Shown here in pieces: positions 1 through 5,444 of a stretch of 7,212 nucleotides of DNA; positions within the stretch are counted from its first letter, which is position 1; every line of letters starts with the position of its first letter. The position numbers and the translations under genes were made by a program. The stretch is from Planctomycetota bacterium (lineage in GTDB: Bacteria; Planctomycetota; PLA2; JAEUHO01): NCBI GenBank assembly GCA_029213105.1, contig JARGNS010000068.1:4380-11591 (forward strand), read 5' to 3'. The notes below the pieces were generated by a model, which searched no databases, had not been told where the DNA came from, and was given only the letters and a program-made list of their open reading frames with translations.

Positions 1-1
1 G

Positions 2-403
2 TGGGACACCTGGAAGGACAAGGCCCTCAAGGACACCGAGATCTGGCCGCTGCTCCAGCCGCGCGCACAGATCGACGAGGGTCTCATCATCCTCTGGAGC
101 CCCACCTGCGAGGTCTGCGAGGAACACCTCATGACCCTGCACGGCACGCAGCAGGGCCAGCAGCCCGTGGTGCTGCTGGAACTCCCGCTCGACTTCGACG
201 ACGAGAAGATCGTCGTGAAGGTCCTGCCGAAGGGCGCCTACGTCGTTTCCTACAAGCTGCCCAAGGCCACGTACGTCGACGTAACGCCGCCGCTCCACGT
301 CGAGATCGAAGACGGCAAGGTCAAGGCGGTGTACCAGGGCATGGACGCCAGGGATCACGCGCTGCAACCGGCCGGCGCGCCCCACGATGACGACGACAAG
401 TAG
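2..403 (+). CDS. Thioredoxin-like protein, 5'-truncated by the window edge
   Basis: The frame entering at base 2 is open for 133 codons to a TAG at 401-403, and the start lies outside the window. Visible residues 28-39 read LIILWSPTCEVC: a hydrophobic strand, then a tryptophan and a CxxC pair (CEVC), laid out like the WAxWCGPC active site of thioredoxins. Residues 95-109 (TPPLHVEIEDGKVKA) match the thioredoxin strand that follows the conserved cis-proline, which would be Pro96 or Pro97. Together these support a thioredoxin fold with a possible disulfide or redox role. The Glu-Val between the cysteines is not the usual Gly-Pro, so the redox potential or substrate may differ. Substrate and cell location are unknown, since any signal peptide is out of view. 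The protein ends in an acidic DDDDK tail. Its last codons overlap the start of the following lipoprotein gene, so the two are probably cotranscribed. Sure of the CDS, moderately sure of the fold. Confidence 0.8.
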   Translation, partial: WDTWKDKALKDTEIWPLLQPRAQIDEGLIILWSPTCEVCEEHLMTLHGTQQGQQPVVLLELPLDFDDEKIVVKVLPKGAYVVSYKLPKATYVDVTPPLHVEIEDGKVKAVYQGMDARDHALQPAGAPHDDDDK

Positions 404-1925
404 CCGCGGCCGGCTCATGGGCCTGCTACGCATCCTCCTGCCTGCCGCGGCCCTGCTGTGTCTGGGCGGCTGCGGTGACGAAACCCGCGCGCCGGGCCCC
501 CGCTGGATCCACACCGCCGTCGCCCTCGAGGACGTGCCCCGCGATCGCCCCGTCCATGTCTGGATGGACGGGGACGCGCTGCGCTCGGCGTACATCGAGG
601 AGGCCGCGGACGGGCTCGCGCTCGTGGTCGGCGGCAAGCCGGGCAAACGCTACGCGGCGATGCCCGTGACGTGGGGCATGCCGGGCACGGACGTCAGCAT
701 CGACGCCGGCGGCCCCGCGGTGTTCTTCGGCCCGCACGGCCGGCGCATCGCGCACACCGCACAGACCCGCACCGGCGTCGCCTACGTCATCGACGGGGTC
801 GAGGGCCCCTCCTACGCCCGGATCTGGCCCCTCACCTTCGGTGCGGACGGCGCCCGGCATGCCTATGCCGCGAGCCGGGACGACGCGACCTACGTCGTCG
901 TCGATGGGCAGGAGATCGGCCCCGTCCACGAGCTCCAGAGCGACACGTGGGATGGCTGGCCCACGATCCGCTTCTCGGGCGACGGGACACGCGTCGCCTT
1001 CGTCGAGCGACGGGTTGCGGCCACGGGAGGAGCTCGCCAGCGGGCGTGGATCGACAACGTGCCGCAGCCCTGGTTCGACGACGTGCGCTACCTCGTCCTC
1101 GCGCCGGCCGGAGACGACTACGCCTACGTCGCCCGCGGCGGCGCGGTCGGCCCGGCCTTCAAGGAGATCGGACGACTCGCCTTCAGTCCGGACGGCAAGC
1201 ATCTGGCCTACTACGGCCGACGCCAGGATGCCTCGGGACTGATCCTGGACAATGTCCCCCAGACCGAGGGCATGACCGACATCGTGGGTCCCGTGGTCTT
1301 CTCGCCGGACGGCAAGGCCATCGCCTACACGGAGAGCGTGGAAGGCGGCTGGCGTGTTGTCGCAGGCGGCGTCGCGGGTGCCACCTACGAGCGCGTCAGT
1401 GGCCTCGCGTTCGCGCCCGGCGGCCATGCGCCCGTCTACATCGCGCAGACCGGCGCCACGATGTTCCCGGTGATCGGCGCGGCGGCAGGTCCCCCGGCCG
1501 CGAACACGTGGTTCCCCCAGTTCAGCCGCGATGGGGCCCACCACGCCTACCGCCAGCGGACAGGCGCCACGACGACGATGGTCGTGGACGGTCAAGCCCG
1601 CGCCATCGGCAGCACCTGGGCCCACGATCCCCTGCTCAGTCCGTCGGGGCAGAGCGTCGCCTACGCGACCCACGGAGGCGATGCGGGTGCGCGCCTCGTG
1701 ATCGACGGCGAGGCGGGACCCGCGTTCGACGCCATCCACCTCGCCGCAGGCGGCCTGCGCCTCCAACCCGCCAGCACGCGGCCCGGGGTGTTCCCCGTGT
1801 GCGGCCACGCCACAAGCCACCTGGGCGCCCTCCACGCCCATGCCGTGTTCTCCGACGAGGACACCGTGCGCTACCTCGCACGCCGTGACGGCGTGACGTA
1901 CCGCGTCGAGGCCAAGCGCCAGTAG
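387..1925 (+). CDS. Beta-propeller lipoprotein with PD40/WD40-like repeats
   Basis: This 512-residue protein begins with a lipoprotein signal peptide: a hydrophobic stretch (residues 12-26) ends in the lipobox LGGC, with Cys29 as the predicted lipidated residue. The rest contains about ten degenerate units of roughly 25-40 residues. Each has a FSPDG(K)xxAY-type strand pair, often followed by a VVVDG-type strand and a GPxYxxI-type turn. Units start near residues 112, 150, 195, 237, 265, 304, 341, 378, 417 and 487, and the clearest are at 265 (FSPDGKHLAY) and 304 (FSPDGKAIAY). This is the pattern of PD40/TolB-like propellers, which usually bind proteins or ligands; I see no catalytic motif. The unit at 237 is about ten residues short. 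The ATG at 387 overlaps the upstream gene by 17 bases. The in-frame ATG at 417 also gives a complete lipoprotein signal (Cys19) and cannot be excluded, because neither start has a clear Shine-Dalgarno sequence. The partner is unknown. Confidence 0.88.
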   Translation: MTTTSSRGRLMGLLRILLPAAALLCLGGCGDETRAPGPRWIHTAVALEDVPRDRPVHVWMDGDALRSAYIEEAADGLALVVGGKPGKRYAAMPVTWGMPGTDVSIDAGGPAVFFGPHGRRIAHTAQTRTGVAYVIDGVEGPSYARIWPLTFGADGARHAYAASRDDATYVVVDGQEIGPVHELQSDTWDGWPTIRFSGDGTRVAFVERRVAATGGARQRAWIDNVPQPWFDDVRYLVLAPAGDDYAYVARGGAVGPAFKEIGRLAFSPDGKHLAYYGRRQDASGLILDNVPQTEGMTDIVGPVVFSPDGKAIAYTESVEGGWRVVAGGVAGATYERVSGLAFAPGGHAPVYIAQTGATMFPVIGAAAGPPAANTWFPQFSRDGAHHAYRQRTGATTTMVVDGQARAIGSTWAHDPLLSPSGQSVAYATHGGDAGARLVIDGEAGPAFDAIHLAAGGLRLQPASTRPGVFPVCGHATSHLGALHAHAVFSDEDTVRYLARRDGVTYRVEAKRQ

Positions 1926-1965
1926 TAGGAACCCCGTGCCGGCGAACGCACGCGGCAGACGTTCC

Positions 1966-1971
1966 TAGACT
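1966..1971 (+). promoter_or_regulatory. Possible -10 element (TAGACT) before the HEAT-repeat gene
   Basis: TAGACT keeps the three most conserved positions of a sigma-70 -10 box (TAnnnT) and sits 16 bases before the start codon, just upstream of the ribosome binding site. No convincing -35 hexamer lies 16-18 bases upstream (the sequence there is close to CGAACG), so this is only a candidate. It would give a very short leader. The gene may instead be read through from the lipoprotein gene. Confidence 0.25.
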
Positions 1972-1975
1972 GGAC

Positions 1976-1982
1976 GGGGAGG
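1976..1982 (+). promoter_or_regulatory. Ribosome binding site of the HEAT-repeat gene
   Basis: GGGGAGG lies five bases before the ATG at 1988 and is the clearest Shine-Dalgarno sequence on the + strand of this window. It settles the start at 1988 rather than the GTG at 1982, which lies inside and just after the purine run. Confidence 0.75.
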
Positions 1983-1987
1983 TGCGC

Positions 1988-3849
1988 ATGCGGATCACGG
2001 AGATCGGACTCATACTGGGACTGCTCCTCGCCCTGGGTCCCCTCCCAGAGGCCGCCGCGCACGGCGGCAACTACCGCGGCCCCGCGGGCGCCGCGCGCCG
2101 ACGCCGCCTATCTGGACGGGTTGAACCCTCCCCCCCGCCCCTCCCGCTCGCCCTCGCGCCAGGCTCGGCCTGCGCCCCCCACGGACTTCTCGGCCTGGGT
2201 GTTCTGGTACCACCACCAGCGCGAGCGCTACGAGCCGCGCCCCGCGGCTGCGCTCGCGTTCGCCCGCGAAGGAGAGCCCCTCGCCCGGCACGTGCTCCCG
2301 GCCCTGGTACGGGCCACGAGCAGGAAGGCCCACCGCAGTCACGGGCTGGCCGAGGGTGCCTTGATCGCCCTGGGCCGGGCGGCCCGCGGCACGCAGCACG
2401 GCGACGTCCTCGTCGCGGCGCTCGCGTCCGAAGAACCTGCGACCTACCGGGAGGCCGCGGCGGTGGCCCGACCCGGCGCCCCCGGCCCCCCCCTCCCAGT
2501 TGGCCACCGTGCGCGATCGACTCTACCGCGTTGCCAAGCACGACGCGCTCCCCGGCCGCCTCCGAGCCTTGGCCACCATCAGCCTCGGCCTGCTTGGTGA
2601 TCAGCCCACGGCCAGCCGCGCGCTCGCGAAGGCGACCCTGGCACGCCTCTTCAAGCTCCTCGCCATCCGGCACCGCTACATGGACCTCACCGCGGCGCTG
2701 CTCCACGCCGCCAGCTTCCAGCCGGAGGCCGCGTGGACGGAAGAGCAGCGTGCCCTGCTGACGACCGTGCTCCGCACCGGCGGGCTTCCGGGCGGCGGAC
2801 GCACCTTCGCCCTCGACGCGCAGGCGGCCATCGCGCTCGGTCGCATCGCGGGCCCGGGAGACCTGGCGCTGTTCGCGGAGATGATCGGCCCGAAGCATGT
2901 GCGGCGTCGCAACGTCCGACGCAGCACCGTCATCGCGCTCGGCACCCTGGCCGAGCGCCACGACGGCGCGACCCGGACGGCCGTTGCGGCCCTGCTCTCC
3001 GCCGCACTGCCCCTCGAGCGCGATCCCACCACGCGGAAGTTGCTCACCATCGCGCTCGGGCGCACGGCCGCCGCAGCGATCCGGGCGACGCGCACGTTCG
3101 ACGAGACGGCCCAGGGCCTCGCGGGCCTCCTGCATGCCACGCTGCGCCCGGGCGACGATGCCGCCGCGCCCCTGCCCCGCAACGCGAGCTACGCGATGCT
3201 GGGACTCGCCCTCATCGGCCGCGCGCTCGCCGACGTCAGCGCCCCGGCCGGTCCGGCATGGCGCCAGACCACGGGCACCGTGTTGCGGCGCGCGGCAGAA
3301 GACGCCGGCCAGAGCGAGCGTCACCGAGCGGGCGCCGCCATGGCACTGGGTCTGCTGGGGCGCTCAGCGGATCGGGACGTGCTGCTGGCCCTGCTCTCCG
3401 ACACGGAGCGCACGCCCCTGCTGCGCGGTGCGGCCGCACGAGCCCTCGGTCTCGTGGGTCCCGCGGACGCCGCGACCTTGAGTCTCCTGCACGCGCTGTT
3501 CGAGGAGTCCCCGCGCTGGCCCGTGCGTGTGCATGCCGCCGGTGCGCTGGCCGCCTTGGGCGACCACACGGCCACCGAGTTCCTGGTCACCCAGCTGCAG
3601 GCCCGGCACGCCTCGGATCAGGGCGCGGCGGCGCAGGCCTTGGGCAACCTCGGTTCGGCGGCGTTGGTCGAGCGCCGGCTTGCCATTCTCCAGGACGGCA
3701 ACCAACCGATGCGTGCGCGCATGGCGGCCTGCGCGGCCCTGGGGTGCATGGGTGATCCCGAGCCCCGGCCCAGCCTCGCACGCGTGGTGAACGACATGAA
3801 CTGGCGCGCGGGCGGCGGGCTCTTCCACTGGCTCGCCGACCTGCTCTAG
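1988..3849 (+). pseudogene. Exported HEAT-repeat protein gene broken by two frameshifts
   Basis: The ATG at 1988 has a good ribosome binding site and opens a signal peptide: MRIT, a hydrophobic core, then EAAA before HGGNYRGP (likely cleavage after residue 24). Around 2078-2100 the coding frame moves on by one. Downstream, high third-position G/C and protein-like sequence (DAAYLDGLNPPP, a Pro/Arg linker, then FSAWVFWYHHQRERYEP from 2187 and HEAT-like helices) continue in that second frame. Around 2466-2496, in a stretch with CCCCC and CCCCCCC runs, the frame moves on by one again and stays open to the TAG at 3847-3849. Joined, the pieces make one protein of about 620 residues: signal peptide, proline linker, W/Y-rich segment, and about ten HEAT repeats. 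This order resembles exported HEAT-repeat proteins that I recall from planctomycetes. Both breaks sit in G/C-rich runs and coding character survives, so base-calling errors or very recent mutation are likelier than old decay. Confidence 0.7.
2500..3849 (+). CDS. HEAT-repeat domain protein (main open frame of the broken gene)
   Basis: This is the longest intact frame of the split gene, 449 codons counted from a TTG at 2500. That start is nominal: no ribosome binding site precedes it, and the frame continues upstream into the proline-rich frameshift zone, so it should be joined to the upstream pieces. It contains paired-helix HEAT units with the recurrent AxxALGxLG signature near residues 20-34, 105-120, 139-152, 178-190, 275-288, 308-322, 343-355, 374-385 and 403-418. 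HEAT arrays form curved helical solenoids that bind other proteins, and nothing suggests catalysis. The C-terminus (DMNWRAGGG, then WLADLL) departs from the repeat and looks like a capping segment. The joined protein would be exported by the signal peptide at 1988. It converges on the HEAT-VWA gene of the opposite strand. Partner and process are unknown. Confidence 0.72.
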   Translation: MATVRDRLYRVAKHDALPGRLRALATISLGLLGDQPTASRALAKATLARLFKLLAIRHRYMDLTAALLHAASFQPEAAWTEEQRALLTTVLRTGGLPGGGRTFALDAQAAIALGRIAGPGDLALFAEMIGPKHVRRRNVRRSTVIALGTLAERHDGATRTAVAALLSAALPLERDPTTRKLLTIALGRTAAAAIRATRTFDETAQGLAGLLHATLRPGDDAAAPLPRNASYAMLGLALIGRALADVSAPAGPAWRQTTGTVLRRAAEDAGQSERHRAGAAMALGLLGRSADRDVLLALLSDTERTPLLRGAAARALGLVGPADAATLSLLHALFEESPRWPVRVHAAGALAALGDHTATEFLVTQLQARHASDQGAAAQALGNLGSAALVERRLAILQDGNQPMRARMAACAALGCMGDPEPRPSLARVVNDMNWRAGGGLFHWLADLL

Positions 3850-3896
3850 CGGCCCGCTCCGAGGTCGCGTCGCGGATTCGCACACACGGCCTGGAT

Positions 3897-3942
3897 GACT
3901 CGCCCGGCTCGCCCGACGACGCACGTACGGGCCGGGCGACTC
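3897..3942. terminator. Inverted repeat between convergent genes, possible bidirectional terminator
   Basis: GACTCGCCCGGC (3897-3908) and GCCGGGCGACTC (3931-3942) are reverse complements except at one position, giving a 12-base stem around a 22-base loop. The repeat lies 47 bases after the stop of the + strand HEAT gene, and its right arm enters the stop codon of the - strand HEAT-VWA gene (3941-3943). Position and symmetry fit a terminator shared by both genes. There is no T-tract on either side, so it is not a classical intrinsic terminator. Confidence 0.5.
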
Positions 3943-5350
3943 ACCGGAGGACCTCGGCCACGCCGGTCCCGCCGAGTCGCGCGAGCTCGGCATACTCCTC
4001 GGGCACGCTGTTGCGCGTCCGCGTGACGTACGTGAAGCGCGTGCGTGTCCGGTCGGCCCGGAAGTGGATGCCCACCACGCGCCGCGCCAGATGGATGTCA
4101 CCGCAGGGGCCGTCGGCGTAGAAGTGCACCGTCCGCCGTGCCCGCCAGCGCCAGGACGAACGCGCCAGCGCCTGTTCGAGTGCAGCCCCGACGCGCGCGC
4201 CACGATCGTCGACGCCCCGGGGCTTCACGCTCTCGAGGAAGGCCCCCAGACGGTGGATGTCGGAGGGCAGGGGGACCACCTCGAACGGCGAGGCCGGCCC
4301 ACCCACGACGCGCCCGCCGCGGTAGAGCAGGATCCCCACACGGACGTTCACGCCCGCATGCAAGAGCACCTCCATGTCGTGGAGGATGCGCGCCTTGAGC
4401 CAGGCGAGCGTGCTGTTCGTCGACCCCGTGGCATCGACGACATACATCGTGTCGGTCATGCCCCGCATCCGCGGCAGGGGCGGCGGGCCATCCGTCGGCG
4501 GCGGTCCGCCGTCGGCGTAGCGACCGGGCTTGGGCTTCTTGGGCGCGGCCTTCTTCGGCCCGCCCTCTGCAGCCGCGGCGTCGGCCGCCATGGAGGTGAG
4601 GTTGTCGAGCAGATGCTCGCTGGACTCGCGCAGCGGCCGCTCGAGGAAGGTGGACACGCGCTGGAGGACATCCTCCAAGGAGGGGTCGAGGATCTCCGCT
4701 GCGGCATCGAGCGCCGGCATGAGTTCGTCGACCGTACGGCCGCCGGCGAGCACGCTGCGCACGAGGGCGCGGCGCTTCGCCGGCATCTCGACGCGCGTGA
4801 CGATGGCGCGCACGGCCTCGCCGCGCAGGTGGACATCCTCGTGCCGGGCGAACGCGCGTAGGACATCGAGGCTCTCGGCATCACGGAAGAACCCGAGCGC
4901 GCGCAGCATGAGCGCGCGCTCGATGCGTCCGGCGCGACGCCCCTCGAGGATCTTGCGCGCCTCGGCCACGGCGCCGGTCCGGCGCCCGAGCGCACGCCCC
5001 ACGGCCGCACGGACCGCGCGTGGCCCGCCCGCCTGGACGAGCGTCATGAGTTCGCGCAGGGCGACGTCCGACTTGATGAGCCCGAGGGCGCGCGCCGCGC
5101 CGACCCGCACCTCCGCCGAGGCATCACGCTGGACCAGCCTCGCCAGGGCGCGCGCGGCCCGGTCGCCCCCCACGGTGATCAACGTGCGGATGACCTTGAG
5201 GCGCCCGGCCGGCGTCTTCTGCTTCTGCAGCAGCTTCAGCGCCGCGACCGCATCCGCGTCCGCATCCGCGCGGGCCGTGGGCGCGCCGGCAGCCAGCCCC
5301 AGGCCACAGAGCAGCAGCGCGACCAGCAGGATCCCTGTCGTGCGTTTCAT
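3941..5350 (-). CDS. Exported HEAT-repeat / von Willebrand factor A (VWA) domain protein
   Basis: 469 residues. The ATG at 5350 is preceded by GAGGG (three-base spacing) and starts a clear Sec signal peptide: MKRTTG, a Leu/Ala core, and a likely cut after ARA (residue 28). Residues 35-245 are alpha-helical HEAT-type repeats (for example VRVGAARALGLI at 81-92, VRAAVGRALG at 113-122, LRGEAVRAIV at 175-184). A Lys/Pro linker follows (about 263-294). Residues 298-469 look like a VWA domain: strand TMYVVDATGS (301-310) carries a DxTxS version of the DxSxS metal-site motif, VRVGILLY (337-343) is the next strand, and YADGPCGD (411-418) offers the later Asp. The Thr normally supplied by the middle loop is not evident, since there is no Thr between 366 and 406, so metal binding may be weakened. 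VWA and HEAT domains both bind proteins, so a periplasmic adaptor role is inferred. The frame is open far upstream, but only as a shadow of batD. Confidence 0.85.
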   Translation of the reverse strand: MKRTTGILLVALLLCGLGLAAGAPTARADADADAVAALKLLQKQKTPAGRLKVIRTLITVGGDRAARALARLVQRDASAEVRVGAARALGLIKSDVALRELMTLVQAGGPRAVRAAVGRALGRRTGAVAEARKILEGRRAGRIERALMLRALGFFRDAESLDVLRAFARHEDVHLRGEAVRAIVTRVEMPAKRRALVRSVLAGGRTVDELMPALDAAAEILDPSLEDVLQRVSTFLERPLRESSEHLLDNLTSMAADAAAAEGGPKKAAPKKPKPGRYADGGPPPTDGPPPLPRMRGMTDTMYVVDATGSTNSTLAWLKARILHDMEVLLHAGVNVRVGILLYRGGRVVGGPASPFEVVPLPSDIHRLGAFLESVKPRGVDDRGARVGAALEQALARSSWRWRARRTVHFYADGPCGDIHLARRVVGIHFRADRTRTRFTYVTRTRNSVPEEYAELARLGGTGVAEVLR

Positions 5351-5353
5351 CGT

Positions 5354-5358
5354 CCCTC
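5354..5358 (-). promoter_or_regulatory. Short ribosome binding site of the HEAT-VWA gene
   Basis: On the - strand GAGGG lies three bases before the ATG at 5350. The spacing is short for a Shine-Dalgarno sequence. It supports this start over the upstream in-frame ATG at 5377, which would place a poorly suited MSFCRVRGT extension before the signal peptide. Confidence 0.45.
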
Positions 5359-5360
5359 GC

Positions 5361-5400
5361 ACCCTACAGAACGACATGGGGACCTTGCGTGAACCTTGCG
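5361..5400 (-). promoter_or_regulatory. Possible promoter with two direct repeats before the HEAT-VWA gene
   Basis: The - strand carries CGCAAGGT twice, at 5400-5393 and 5389-5382, with starts exactly 11 bases apart, or about one DNA turn. A TAGGGT at 5366-5361 could be a -10 element. With a 17-base spacer, its -35 position would fall on the second repeat (CGCAAG). The layout fits a regulator bound to tandem sites over the -35 region, giving the HEAT-VWA gene its own promoter apart from batD. This is inferred from one copy only. Confidence 0.3.
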
Positions 5401-5409
5401 ACGCACGGA

Positions 5410-5431
5410 GGCGCCCGCGAATCGGGGCACC
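5410..5431 (-). terminator. Hairpin downstream of batD, weak terminator candidate
   Basis: On the - strand, starting 14 bases after the batD stop codon, GGTGCCC and GGGCGCC can pair (seven pairs, one of them G-U) around an eight-base loop. No T-tract follows. It could end or weaken transcription before the HEAT-VWA gene, but hairpins of this size arise easily in such GC-rich DNA. Confidence 0.3.
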
Positions 5432-5444
5432 GGCGCCGCGCGCT

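Noticed and set aside
426..1841. Long - strand open frame (471 codons) opposite the lipoprotein gene
   Set aside because: It mirrors the lipoprotein codons. Its product is an Arg/Gly/Asp-rich mixture without a domain pattern, while the + strand frame has a lipobox and clear repeats.
671..1888. + strand open frame of 405 codons inside the lipoprotein gene
   Set aside because: It is Arg/Pro-rich out-of-frame translation of GC-rich DNA, with no start signal or repeat pattern.
2466..2500. Programmed ribosomal frameshifting at the C runs
   Set aside because: There is no classical slippery heptamer for a -1 shift and no known C-run +1 signal of this kind. A second break upstream also makes sequence error or mutation the simpler explanation.
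2071..3324. - strand open frame (417 codons) opposite the HEAT gene
   Set aside because: It is a shadow frame with low-complexity Arg/Gly content. The + strand shows the HEAT signature across the same region.
4064..4861. + strand open frame (265 codons) opposite the HEAT-VWA gene
   Set aside because: It is an antisense shadow of the VWA and HEAT coding region, with no ribosome binding site and no recognisable domain.
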